Assembly: GCF_003573695.1 (NCBI RefSeq)
Contig: NC_039366.1
Location: forward strand, 161,204,770 to 161,268,769
DNA: 64,000 bases
Reading direction: 5' to 3'
Origin: Papaver somniferum
Taxonomy: Eukaryota > Streptophyta > Magnoliopsida > Ranunculales > Papaveraceae
Part shown: piece after piece, positions 34,290-46,384 of the stretch
Numbering within the stretch: the stretch's first letter is position 1
How the letters are laid out: each line of letters opens with the position of its first letter
Program-made: the position numbers and the translations under genes
The notes under the pieces: model-generated
What the model was told of the DNA's origin: nothing
The model's input: the letters and a program-made list of their open reading frames with translations, nothing else
Database searches by the model: none

Positions 34290-36580
34290 ATTATCACAAC
34301 CTGTGATATTTCAATTATATAAACAAATATAATTAGGAAAAAAAATAACACCGTTACCAGAAGTTTTGTTAACGAGGAAACTGCAAATGCAGAAAAACCG
34401 CGAGTCCTAGTCCAGATTTGAACATCACATTGTATTAAGCTACTACATACACTAGCCTACTACAAGTTAACTTCGAACTGGAATGTAGTTGAGCCCTAAC
34501 CAAGTGTCACACCGATTAAGGTACAGTCGCGTTCCTTACCCTCTAAATCCCAGCGGGACTCTACGCACTTGATTCCCTTAGTTGATCTCACCCACAACTA
34601 AGAGTTGCTACGACCCAAAGTCGAATACTTTATAAACAAATATGTCTCCCAAAGAAAAGTCTGTTCTGATAGATAAATCTGTCTCCCACAGAAATACCTA
34701 CGAATTTTTTGTTCTGTCTTTTGATAAATCAAGGTGAACATGAACCAATTGATAATCCGGTCTTATATTCCCGAAGAACAGCCTAGAAATATCAATCACC
34801 TCACAATAACTTAACTATATGGTAATAGAACAAGTTATTGTGGAATCACAAAGAATGAGACGGAAAGCTTTGTGAATACTTTTTATATCTTATCTATCGG
34901 AGATAAATCTCGAGCCAATATTAGATAAGATAGTACTCAATACGATAGAACAAGTAAGATCAGATTACGCAACTACATAGAAAATAGTTGAGTCTGGCTT
35001 CAGAATCCCAATGAAGTGTTTAAGTCGTTAACTTAGAATGGTTTTAGGAGAAACCTAGGTTAAAAGAGAATCGACTCTAGTACGCAACTAGTATCACTCA
35101 GGAGGTGTGAAGATTAGGTTTCCCAGTTGCTAGAGTTCTCCCATGTATAGTCTTCAAATCAGGGTTTTATAGATTAGAAACAAAGCAGTCATTATTCACC
35201 GTTAGATGAAATTATGATTTAAGATTCAAGTTATGTTTGCTTAAAACCAAAGAAATATCTCTCCACCGTTAGATGGTCTTACCTTGTTACACACAAATGA
35301 AATATACTTTCATTTAGATATGGGTAACAGTACCTAAACGTGTATATTGAGTTGGCTCAATAATAGTTAACCGAAGTTAGCTATATGAACACTTTTGTCT
35401 TAACCACATTCATCTAACACTTCTAGATCAACTATGATGATCAATCAAACATGGAAGATAATCAAATGAATATAATTGTGCTTCAAATAGAGTTGTTCAA
35501 TTTTCACTATTTCACAGAAATATATATGAACCAATTGAATCAAAATCGGATTGATTCATGAGAATCAATTCATGAACATTAAGCCACGGTTTGCAAAGAT
35601 TGCATTCCTTAATTCATAAATGTATTTGTTCATGAGTATGAAATCATACTTAACCGATTTTAGAACTTAAACCAACTCAGTTTGAAAATGAGTACGCAAA
35701 CTTAAGTTTCGGTCTTTGGTCTTGTCTGACAGTTTGCACACCGGTATGCATACTGTCATCCCGGATCTAACTCAGGTAGAACCGTCCGCTACTGGTATGC
35801 AAACTTGGTTCCCGGACTTTAACAGTTAAAACTGTTTGCATACTGGTATGCAAACTTGGATTCCGGACATGAATCACCACAGTTTGCATACTGGTATCCA
35901 TATTGTTCTATATCCAGACAATGGTTAGTTGTTCTAAACTCTCATTTCAATCATTAAAACATCCTTAGAAGACGACAATAACTGGATCACACAAACTATT
36001 ATCTTATAAGTAATTTCCAAGTGATCGAATGATCAATACAAAACATTCCGAGTTGACATCAAATGACTGTCTCATACAAATCATGTAAGATGTTTCAAGG
36101 CAATTTTCACATGATCATCTTTTGACTTATTACTTAGTTTCCAACAAATAAATTATTTCCAACTAAATTCGTCAAGAATAATGATGAATGTATCTAAAGC
36201 AAAAAGTTTCCAACACATATTTCGAGAAAGATATAAGCGAGTTAAACTCAGTTCGAAATATCAAATGTGTATAATGTAAAGTCTATATAGCTATACGACT
36301 TAGTCTCAGTAGGAGATAGAATATAATAGACTTCTGAGTGATAGATAAGTTTTAGTCTCCAGATACCTTTTATTGATGAAGTTCCTCCAAGCTCTCCTCA
36401 GTAGAAGGTCTTCAATCGATGAATGTCGTGAAGTCTAAAGCTCAACTACACATTCTATCCTAGTCCGAGACATAGCTATAAGTAGACTAGAATTCAAGAC
36501 TTATAATTTTGATCACCTAAACTTGACAAACAAGCTTGACATAGCAACGCTTGCGAGTTCGACCGAGCAGTGCTCTAACA
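34290..36580 (-). repeat. Truncated giant Copia-like LTR, subfamily A (minus)
   Basis: On the minus strand the LTR starts at 36580 with TGTTAGAGCACTGCTCGG and runs to about 34290, where homology ends before the expected LTR terminus. It is homologous, inverted, to the plus-strand LTR at 57476-59999. Shared landmarks are gttaacgaggaaactgcaaa, acctagtcc-like words and the tttgcatac palindromic array. Primer site and interior for this copy are not seen. Confidence 0.75.
35690..35935 (-). repeat. Palindromic ~60-bp repeats inside LTR A
   Basis: Four units contain gtttgcatactggtatgcaa-type palindromes separated by ttccggac-like words and gtttaaactg-type segments. The same array is at 58150-58350 in the inverted LTR. 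Confidence 0.8.
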
Positions 36581-36641
36581 GGTTCGCTAAAATCGTAACT
36601 AGTAGCCTTTTGGAAGATTAAAAGCTGGTCTAGAGACAATC
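36581..36641. other. 60-bp spacer between LTR A and LTR B
   Basis: Short unassigned segment following the terminus of LTR A. No polypurine tract is visible here. Confidence 0.5.
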
Positions 36642-38556
36642 TTAAAAAAGCGGGGGTATAACAACCACACCCAATAATTCGTTCGACAATCTGTATGGAC
36701 TAAACTCCAATTTAATTCCGAGAATCCCAACTTAAAAGTGATACTCAATCAAGAATTATATCAAGAATTTTTATCTCTTTCTGAAAAGACGAGGGTACGC
36801 AAATACACCACAATCTTTAATTTATTCACCTATAAGTCCTCTTACCGTAAGTGATTGCTTATGGACAAAGTCAAGACAATACTACAAATCGGTATTCGCA
36901 CTTTGTGTGATCGTCTATGGATACGAGATCGACACAATACAACAATACAACAATCAAAGTGTGATTACTTATAATAGGTTTGGACTTAACCAAACTCTAT
37001 AGGATCACTATCAAGTAAAGCGGAGTTAACGTTTGTGTACTTTAAATTATAATAACAGCAATTATAATTGTGGAAAATAAAAGTAAATGACACAACAAGA
37101 TTTTGTTAACGAGGAAACCGCAAATGCATAAAACCCTCGGAACCTAGTCCATAATTGAATACTCTCATAATTAAGCCGCTATACAAAATTTAAACCAACT
37201 TCGTATAGTTGAGACCAAGCAACTAACCCTAGTCACTTATTTTCTTCAGTATCCCTGCGCTTCCGACTTTCAATGAGTGCACTAGTTCACTGGAACAATT
37301 CCTTTGGATCGTATTCCAAACAGTAAAGGGACAACAAATCTGTTTGGTAACAACTCTATTGATTCTTTATGATAAGATATCTCAAGTCATATGCAAAGGC
37401 TCTCCCATTTAATTTATTTCGGAACAGGATCTCCTTGAGTAATAAGGAATATCTTTGAACAATAAAAGATAAGAGTTATTGATCGTGTTCAAAGTATGTT
37501 GACATCTTTTCTTTGTAAATCCTATTTCATATTTACAATCTTGGAATCGATTATACCACACTTCCAAACAAGTTTAGAATTGGTTCATCTATATTCTAAG
37601 ACAACTATGGGTTCACGGTTCTACCAATCACAGGGATCGGTTATACCTTAATATGGAACACTTGTGATCGCACAAGTTACCAGAACCAGTTACATCAGTT
37701 ACCGGGATCGGTTACATCAATTACCAGGATCGGTTACCATATACACATGGTATTACTTGTGATTGGTCACACCAGTCACTAGGATCGGTCACACCAATTA
37801 CAAATATCGATCATACCATCTCAGGTGATTACTTAGGATCAGTTATACTAATTAATCAAAACTAGTCATACCAAATCATAAGTCAAGCATTGTGATTAGT
37901 TATACCAAGATACATAACAAAGTTACGATTGGTTCTACCATCTCACACATATTAGTAATCCAAAGATTTGCAATGAATAACAATACCAATAAGCCTAGCA
38001 ATTTCCCTTTCGATTCATAAAACAAGTTCATGAATGTACTTCATTTAAACAAATGTAAAACATTATTTCTTAGGATGAAATCTTCACCATTACCTATTCA
38101 CATAATCACAACAACATTCATAAGATTATGTCGATGTCATATCTACAAAGTTCAAAGATGAGCGTTATACTTCGTACATAGTCTAATTCCTTAATATTAT
38201 GGTCATATGATCATGTCTCACTACTAGAGTAAAATACTCATTCACAGCTTCGCAGTTATGTTTTCAATATAGCACGACTTGAAAGATAGGTTAGGAATGA
38301 AACAGTTCAATTCAATATTACTAACCTCAAGAGGAAGGATGATGTCGTCGTTGTAGCTCGTTACTTATTCACGTTCTTCAGGTCTTCGAGTAATACTTGT
38401 ATGTCTCAATATTCCTAGACTTTCTAGTCTAACCTATACGAAGTTGTCTCTAGTATATAATCAAGCGACTCTTAAATGAGTTTTGATTCACTAAAATATG
38501 ACAACCAAACTTGACATACCAACGCTTGGTGGGTTCAACCGAGCTATGCTCTAACA
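36642..38556 (-). repeat. 3' LTR, subfamily B (1.9 kb)
   Basis: Starts (minus) TGTTAGAGCATAGCTCGG at 38556; its far end, ttaaaaaagcgggggtataa on the plus strand, matches the ends of the other LTRs. Compared with the partner at 54863-57232 it lacks about 930 bp (partner 55222-56155); the junction has a ttaat microhomology. Confidence 0.8.
37600..37935 (-). repeat. ~21-bp tandem array in LTR B
   Basis: Repeated words of the form accaggatcggttacatcaa and ggatcggtcacaccaatt, about 12 diverged units. The matching array in the partner LTR is at 56340-56610. Confidence 0.8.
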
Positions 38557-38570
38557 ATCTCCCCCTTTGT
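38557..38570 (-). promoter_or_regulatory. Polypurine tract of subfamily-B element
   Basis: Minus strand acaaagggggagat immediately precedes the TGTTAGAGC start of the 3' LTR. This is the polypurine tract typical of large plant Copia (SIRE/Maximus-like) elements. Confidence 0.85.
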
Positions 38571-40427
38571 CTATTTTAGTGAAAAAACTCTTAATACATA
38601 TGGATAAACATATTACAAGAATTCATTATACATACGCTTGATTCCAAGTTTCAACAACACATTAACCTGCATATATTCAATCAATAAATGTCGTTGTTGA
38701 CATATGAATAACAAAGCTTATACTCCCCCTAAAGGTGAGATAGGTAGATTTTCAATCCGAACATCTTTATTATTCCACTTTTGTAGTCCAAATAACTACA
38801 CAACAATATGATATGTTTCTCCCCCTTGGTGAGTGCTTTACTCTTTCGTTAGATATAACGTTTAAGCACAATTGTCCTTTCCTTAGTGATTGCAATCACT
38901 TGTTTACTCCATATATTTCTCCCCCTTTTTGTCACAAAATGAAAAAGGTTCGAGCAAATACAGGTCAAACCGAAAGGATCTTACAAATTTAAAATACTTG
39001 TACACAACCTATAAGAGTTAAGCACGAAGGTTTCACATACCACTTTAGATAACCAATATTAAAACCGAAACTACAAGTAATTTAGTTTTAATATGTTATC
39101 AAGGAAACAATTGGCCGAAGCAATTTTCCCTAATAGTTTAACAAATCGACTAAGAAACTTAATTCCCTTGTTAAACCGATTGACCAAAAAATTTGATCAA
39201 CGCATACATAACCGGTTTATTTCTATAAGACCAAAATAAAGATCATAAATAACTTTATTTCTCTCATCAGGCTCTAATTATTCAGACAATAACTTAAACC
39301 TTTCTATTTAGACAAGACAAACACTAGGTTAGTTAAATAGTCTTTCTTGTCAAGGCATTCGATTAGACTTGAATAACCGAATCATTCAATTTGATAAGTC
39401 TAACTAGGATAAGAATTGACTTAGTTTCTCTTATCCAGAATCGAATTGGGCTAAACAAATGATCCCGTATTTTGTTAAGCCATAAAAAATACATACAAAC
39501 TAAAATAAATTGACTTGCACAATTATTTTATTAACCGGAAGCAATTGAATCAAACATAGACATTATAGCACCGCAATTGCACCGAATTTCGTTAAGCAAA
39601 AATACTTGATACCAAACAATAAAGAAAATATCAAACAATAAGTCAAATGAATTGACACAGTTTTTCTTAACCGGAAATAATTGAATCACACACACATACA
39701 CACACATCCATACACATCATAATGGAATATATCAATTGTACCGAAATTTTGTTAAGCAAAAGCAAAATATATGCAATATAAGCAGACTTTTCTTAAACAG
39801 GAAAACGATTAACTAACAAATTCGTTACCTCAGATTCCGCATCCTCTTCTCCCCATAAAGATATATAATTTAGCGCAAGTTCAAGTTAGAACTCCCCCCT
39901 AGTATGTTGTCATCTTCTCACAAGAACAAAAGAACAACAATAAGAGAAACCTTTACCAGAGAAAGGTTGAATCGGTTTTTACTAATGCGTTCCAATAGCA
40001 AAAGTTGAAAACCCGAAACACATGTGTTTTATGCTAAACAAAACTCATGTAAACACAAACTGATTCAACATATTGTGACTTTTCACATATGAGTTTCAAT
40101 CGGAACACCTTATGATCCTTTTATAAGGCCTACAAACATGGGATAGAACTTAATACCGCTAAATCAAAAAGCCACACAAACCATAAGGGTTCACATCATA
40201 TGAGATCGAATGTTAAGGTTATGAAAACCGAAATCAGACATCTCGTAAACCGAAAATATGTAACAAATATATAGACATTCAAGCACATGCTATGTAATCG
40301 GAAACTATCACAAGAAAAATTATAAAGTAATAATTTTATTCATAAATATTGATAGTTTTATTCAAAAATAGACCTTACACAATGATCAATAACTAAGGTC
40401 TATTTTCTTTGTAAATAAGAAGGTAGA
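38571..40427 (-). other. Non-coding interior of the subfamily-B element
   Basis: No reading frame supported. Short gtaatcaagtg-like words and many ttaaccgga/ttaagcaaa motifs; the densest repeat block is listed separately. A CA-dinucleotide run (cacacacatacacacacatc) lies at about 39690-39715. Confidence 0.6.
39440..39800 (-). repeat. ~130-bp imperfect tandem repeats
   Basis: Two to three units share cttaaccggaaataattgaa or its variants, then cattatag/atcataatgg, then aattgtaccgaattt and cgttaagcaaaa. Units start near 39470, 39540 and 39660. Confidence 0.65.
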
Positions 40428-41520
40428 CTACTCCTTATTTGTCATCTGTCCATCAGATTCTTGTTCAGAGTCTTGGTCCACTTCGCCTTCTAAGAACTCA
40501 ACATTTATCTCTAAGATTCCTTGAAGAGTTTCTGGATCATTTTGAGCGGCAAAGGCTAACTGTTTCTGGATACAGTTCAATTGTCTTCTAAGACGTAAGA
40601 TATGGAACAAGATATCTCCATTGCTATAGGTTTGAGCAGTTGAAACAATAGTTCCTCTTTCTTTTCGAGTTTTGCTCATTTGCTTGATAATTCCCTGCGA
40701 GACTGTTTTAGCCGCTTTCTCATATCCAAAATTATTCCCCATTGTGTTTTCACACATGCTGGTGATGAGACAGGGATATCCAATATTTCTCTGGGATGAT
40801 GTGGCATTGATGGATTCAAAAATCTTTATCATTTGATTTATAATTATTTCACTTATATCAATTTTATTATCACCTTCAAGAAGGAAGTATATAAACTCAG
40901 CAAATTCCTTGTCCCATTGTGAAGTATCTCTTGTACACGCAAAGAGAGTTGCTATAGCAAGTTACCGAAAACCCTTAAGAAGAAGGGTATTTCTTTGGTT
41001 AGCATTCTTCCACTCTTCCATTCAACAGATTTTCCAGTGATACGTTTTGAAATATTATCGTGCTCAATTTCAAACCAGTAATCATATGATTTTCTTTCAC
41101 ATTGTACTTGATGACCTTTGATATCATCTTTCTGTGAATTTGGTGAAAAGTGTATCCAACAAGAGTGCTAAAAGTAAGATTCTCATGATCAATATTATGA
41201 ATATTAGCATAGAATATTCTTACTATATCATGTGAATATTTTTCAAACCCACACAAATTTCCCCAGTTTCGGTCTTGTACAAACTTCACAAATTTACTTT
41301 CTGAAACATCTGAATCGAACCTCTTCTCAGCAGTGAAATTAACTCCTTTTAAGGCTTGATATCTCTCAAAACATGTGTTATCCACAAAGATTGTAAGTTC
41401 ATGTTTGTATTTGATCAAGTGGGGATACTTGATTTTCTCAATATCACCAGAAGGAATAAATGGATTCAATTCCAGTCTGTCAGTTTCAGAAGTTTTTTCT
41501 CTTGATTTCCTTTTTCCCAT
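40428..41520 (-). pseudogene. Plant-transposon-protein-like reading frame (PF20167-like)
   Basis: ATG at 41520 (MGKRKSREKTSETDR), preceded by an open but probably untranslated stretch. Recognisable blocks are FERYQALKGVNFTAEKRF, then RNWGNLCGFEKYSHDIVRIF followed by YANIHNIDH, which resemble the 'putative plant transposon protein' domain seen in accessory frames of plant LTR elements (family assignment from memory, moderate confidence). A frameshift near 40998 and one TAA near 40945 break it. The remainder (40832-40428, ATG start) continues the domain with NIGYPCLITSMCENTMG and a helical tail ending ESDGQMTNKE. It lies where gag-pol would be in an autonomous Copia. Role unknown. Confidence 0.65.
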
Positions 41521-42510
41521 ATTTCCGAAAATTGAGAATGTATGAAAAACCCTAGTTTTTCCGAACAATTTCTCCCGGGATGTTTGTATAAATAACAGAA
41601 AATAATCTTCTTTTATAGGGAGTGAAGATAACAATTTTCGGAAACAACTAATTTTAGGAAATCTTGTCAAAATCGGAAACCCTAATTTGTGGGGAAACAA
41701 ATCCGATTTTGTAACTAGGACTTTCTTTGGGAAAACCGATTTTTCATGGACTGGATCCATATTACGGATTAATCCTATATTCATGTTCAAAATTTTGTTT
41801 ACTCTATAATTACCAAAACTTGATAATATCATACGAAATTCACTCATGAATTTTCCAATAGAGTATACAAGAACAATTTTGAACATAACAAGATATTTGT
41901 TAAAAATATCTTTAGATCATAAATCCTATAATATTTCAAAAGATCACTTGCTTCATTAAAACAGTTGTGGGGTGTATGAAGAAATCCATTGTTAATAGAA
42001 TTATCAACTGAAAAACATTCTTTGTAAAATTACAAAGATTCCAAAATCGCATCCTAATCAGCGTTTGACAGTCTTAGATCTTAAAATGTACATATGTACA
42101 CATTGGTAGCAAATCCAAAATATATTTAAGATCCCATATTTTTTAAGAACAGAATAGTCATGATTCATATAATGAAAAATCTAATAAGGAATGTTATGCG
42201 TTTTCAAGACACAAAATGTCACATAGAGTATTGTATCATTGTTACTAACCTTATTAGTAATCATTACCATGGGATACAATTCTATCATAACCAAGGAAGT
42301 ATGTAAGTCATCCAAGACATACATAGTCTTAATCCCAATTCCTAATACATTTAGGAACAAGAGTATTATATACTTCATTTGTGTCTTCCACCATGAGTCT
42401 TTGAAGTAGTCAAATCCTGCTACTACGCTAACTGAATCATCCATCAGATTCAATTCTTATAGGTTGGATCGCACCAAAAACAGATTGTTATATATTTTCG
42501 TGTTTGCCTG
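41521..42510 (-). other. Leader region of the subfamily-B element
   Basis: Between primer site and the ATG at 41520. A short open stretch at 42181-42453 has no recognisable domain. Nothing else supported. Confidence 0.55.
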
Positions 42511-42521
42511 CTCGGATACCA
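42511..42521 (-). promoter_or_regulatory. Primer-binding site of subfamily-B element
   Basis: Minus strand TGGTATCCGAG followed by CAGGCAAAC, the initiator-Met tRNA type. The LTR end (TGAAAAGACGAGG on the plus strand) begins at 42524 but only 13 bp remain before Ty3 sequence. Confidence 0.8.
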
Positions 42522-42537
42522 ATTGAAAAGACGAGGG

Positions 42538-42885
42538 GTCCACTGGAACGATTCTGAAGCATCTAACTCCAGAATCACCGAGTTAGATACTCTGGATTTC
42601 AGGAGAAGCAAGGCAGAGGAACGTGCTCAGGTGTACAGAAGTAGAATCTCCAGAGCATATGACAAACCTGTGAATCCACGAGTTTTTAAAGTAGGAGATC
42701 TAGTCTTGAAAACGGCCAAGCACATCCAACAAGACATGTCTGCACCAAAGTTCTCTCCAAAATGGAAAGGTCCTTACGTGATTACCAAGGCTTACAGTAC
42801 TGGCTACTACAAGATCATCAAGGTGGATGGAGGCAAGATAGAAGCAGTCATCAACGGAAAATGGCTCAAGGCATACCATGCTTGA
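42538..42885 (+). pseudogene. Tat integrase C-terminal tail, truncated copy
   Basis: Begins abruptly at GVHWNDSEASNSRITELDTL and stays open to a TGA at 42883-42885. It includes the integrase C-terminal fold segment FKVGDLVLKTAKHIQQDM and KWKGPYVITKAYSTGYY, ending VINGKWLKAYHA. It matches 50545-50897, where the copy has extra stops. Catalytic integrase parts are missing, so it cannot function alone; it marks the left edge of the tandem. Confidence 0.85.
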
Positions 42886-43090
42886 TCATTGTCCCGCAAC
42901 TGTCCCATGACATGACAATACAATCATTTTCATCACATATTTGAATTATCGATTTATTCAGAAAATATTAATGGAAAAACTTCATCCATCTACCGAAAAG
43001 CCAATACAATTCATCTCTCAGTGCAATTACTAGCTCAGGAATGTTCAAAAAAAAATGATGACAATGACATTAACAGTAAGGATGTGCGGC

Positions 43091-43936
43091 TTAGAAGAGG
43101 CCATCCAGTAGATTGTAGTCTCTTGAAAGCATCATCTTCAACCTAGTTTGATACCTCTCCATTCTGTTCTTCAAGCTTTGGACCGCCTGCTTCACCTTCT
43201 CTGATTCGGCAGCCAGAGCCTTCTCCTCCTCCAAGATAGCTTTCGCAACGGGAACTACATTCACGAGGATACCAGCCCGATCAACTTTAATGATGTCAAG
43301 ACGCTGCCGCAACCATCCCACGTTGAACTCCATGGATTCGCAGGTAGATATCATGTTCTCCCACTTTTCAAGGTTTGATTCAACAATGTTGCGGATAGAG
43401 ACATCCTCCATCTCAGCAATCATGGGAAGAAGGAAGTTTACCGTAGTGACCAAAGCAGACGAACAGTGCCGGACCACATTCCTGGTTGCGATGTGGCCAT
43501 ACTTTCTCCACACCTTTGTGTATAAGGGCACAAACTCTTTTCGCACTAAGAATCCACCAACAACCCTGTAGATGGAAGATAGGCACTTCATGCGAATATC
43601 GAATAAGAGGCCCGCGTTGGGGTATTCATAAGATGAGATATCCAGATCATCATTTTCAAGGAAGCGGACTAGTTAAGTCATCGTCGTAGATGACCGTCAC
43701 ACATGTTCCAAAAGGGTATCTCTGCAAAAAAAAAGGAGGATTATTCGCCATGAAGCAAGAATAACTGTTCAGAAAAGGAAAGAAAAAAGGAAACGAACCT
43801 GTATAATCTTCTTAACTCGAAGAACAAGAGCAGGAGGTTCATCACGAGGCTCAGGACCACACTGAGACACGGATCGCCCACGCTTAACAGAGGATCCTGG
43901 ATGATATGAAGAAGATGATCTGCTACTTTTTGACAT
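43091..43936 (-). pseudogene. Antisense two-exon gene, PEARLI-4-like, copy 1
   Basis: Opposite to the Tat pol genes. Exon 1 (43936-43799) encodes 46 residues starting MSKSSRSSSSYHPGSS, basic and Ser-rich. A 77-nt GT-AG intron (43798-43722) follows, with a T-rich acceptor. Exon 2 (43721-43091) encodes RYPFGTCVTVI, an acidic stretch, then KYGHIATRNVVRHCSSALVT, ESMEFNVGWLRQRLDIIKV and a coiled coil ending SRDYNLLDGLF. The KYGDIA...GWLRxRLDEI pattern is typical of plant PEARLI-4 phospholipase-like proteins (recalled, not searched). A 32-nt deletion near 43660, relative to copy 2, shifts the frame; the rest of exon 2 (166 codons from MKCLSSIYR) is open. Antisense genes in this position are known for Tat elements. 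Molecular role unknown. Confidence 0.65.
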
Positions 43937-44914
43937 AATGGAGTTTCTGCAAGAAACCCCTATCTTAAAACGTAAAGATGGTTCAAGATCCCTGCACATA
44001 CATATATGTCAAGAAAAACCCTAAAAGAAGACTAGAGGCGGCTGAGCCGGAGTATACCCGATGGACAAGGGTTTAACACCAACCAAGTCACGCTATCTTC
44101 CAAACCCTAATTAAGATCGGAAAAGACCGTTGAGGAGGAACGGCTCAACCAACTCCGGGACGTTTTGGGCATACGACAGTCTTCTCTCACGCGGTAAATA
44201 TGTATTTACCTTAGATTGGTCATTTCGATATGTAAATTATCACCATCACATGCCTATCCCACAACGATATAATCATTATGTGTTAGGCAGGGGACTTAAT
44301 GTTGATGGTCGATTTTCGTTTAAGGCTAAAATTGTAAAAGCCGAATTTAATAGGCTGACATCCTGTAAAGGATAAGGCCATTTGAGTGATGAATACTTCT
44401 TCACTTTATTAATTCACCTAGAATGGAGCATGTGGCAACAATCCTTGTGAATTAAATACACCCAGAACGGAGTATGTAGCAACAATCCCGATTTTCTGTG
44501 GATTTATAACATTATTAATTAATGTTTTATTAGCCTTGTATTTCCTGTGTTGTTCCCGGGAACCCTCACTGTTGATGCGGCATGAGGACTGAGTGTTGCT
44601 CCTAACAAAGTAACACGAATCTCCGAGTGTCAATAGTGAGGCATGCACGAAATGCCCGTAAAGGCTATCTCTCGGTGTGTTATACTAGCCCGATTGAGTA
44701 TAATCTGGAATGCCCGTGCTAGTCTTAGAAATAATCATGACCACGCAGGTTGGCCGCATGATTCAATATCCTAGACCACCAGCGGGCCCGGTTATGCCCT
44801 GGCTGGTAGAACACATGCCTTATCCCCAAATAGCCGCCAAATGCCAGCCCTGAAGAGGATGGTCGAGCAGGCATGGAGTGGCTAGTATGCGCAAGACTGT
44901 CAAAAAATGGTCTC

Positions 44915-45925
44915 AAAATAAGTCGCGACCGTCCAACTTCGTAGGCACGGTTGGACGGCTTGGATTGTCCCGCGATCAATTGTTGAAGTGTTGGCACGCC
45001 CATTGGCGGTCCCACTTTCCACCTACCTGATCGGTTCTCCCACACCCAAGCTATGGAGCAATAAATGATTGCCCAAACATGGCTGGAATGATGCTTTAGG
45101 AAACCGTGGAAATCCAAATTGATCACGACCATCCAACTTCTCAAGCATGGTTGGATGGCTTAGATCACACCCAGGACCGTCGGTCAGGTATCACCATGTT
45201 CACCACCGGCCCAATGTGGGTCCCACGTGGTCAGCCATTCCATACGAAAAGCATAGCATGCAAATTCTTCCGGCCAAAGAAGCATGCACGCGACCAACAT
45301 AAAACCCTAATTAGGGTTTGCGGCATATTACATGTGTCGTAAATCGATCACGAGCGTCCATCTTCGCCATCCTGGATAAAGGGTGCAGGAATAGACTAAG
45401 GAGATCCAGAGAGTATTTACATGATCACCGTGGGCCCGTCCACCTCTATGTCCGACCGACCAGAGCAATGCAGGACCAGACGCCTCGATTCGTGTGCCCA
45501 AAGGTGGCATGTCACGCCTCCTTAAGGAATCCTTTGCGACATAGGATTCCTATTGAAAACAGATCTCGACCACTCCTCTTCGCCGGTCGAATCGAGTGGT
45601 TTAGATCGCACCTTCGCGAGACAAGCTAGCATGGACGTGAGCACCGGCGGGCCACCTCCATGCAGGACCAATCGGTCCCTCCAAAATTTTCCCCTAAGCT
45701 CAAATTCGATTGAGCTTAAAGTGGGTGCTTGCGCACCTCCCAAACCCTAATCCAACGGTCGCAAGCCATCTCGTCCGTCCAACTTCGTTAGCTTGGACGG
45801 ACGACCTAGGATAGGAGTTAGGCGACCAGTGAGGCATCACCATGATCACCGTCCGGCACTCTTCCCTGTAGAGTGGTCGGCCAAGGCATGACTCGCCCAT
45901 GTATCCTCTAAACGGTAACTCGAAC
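44915..45925 (+). repeat. Five diverged ~200-bp units in Tat LTR U3
   Basis: Units start near 44925, 45118, 45345, 45562 and 45745. Each has a hairpin-prone core such as ccgtccaacttcgtaggcac followed by ggttggacgg, then gatcgcaccc-like words and caccatgatcaccg-like words with gggcc. The same series is in the right LTR at about 53078-54060. The block is GC-richer than its surroundings. Confidence 0.7.
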
Positions 45926-46376
45926 ATGGCTAGACGTGATGCTGTTTTAAGACGCTTAATTCGTGACTTACTCCGTTAAGCTTTAAAACAGCGATGCTTC
46001 ATGCATATTGAATATATTCGATGCATAACATGCGTAGAATACACACGATATTTTATGAATATCGACTTTCCAAATAACTTAGTTATTTAACCTAGCACCG
46101 TATGCTACCTTTTTTGGGTCCCACGATCCACACACTCGAGACATTAATCGTGTCACAAACTGGGGGATACTTACTGGGGTATTGGTCTGGAGGTTTACAG
46201 CATGCAGCGTGCAACGTGCCATCACAAGAACGTGTCAGGAAGACATGGACGATTAGTGATGATGGGAGAAGTGGGCTTATACCTGATCGTGTGACAATCA
46301 CTAGCACGACTCCACTACTCCATCACTCCACTTCCTCCACTTCCCACGAGAGATGTGGGTTAGGCTCAATGACTTG

Positions 46377-46384
46377 TATAAATA
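46377..46384 (+). promoter_or_regulatory. TATA box of the Tat LTR
   Basis: TATAAATA preceded by gacttg and followed by ggttctcctccc. The right LTR has TATAAATA at 54528-54535. Position near the LTR 3' end fits the start of the R region. Confidence 0.75.
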
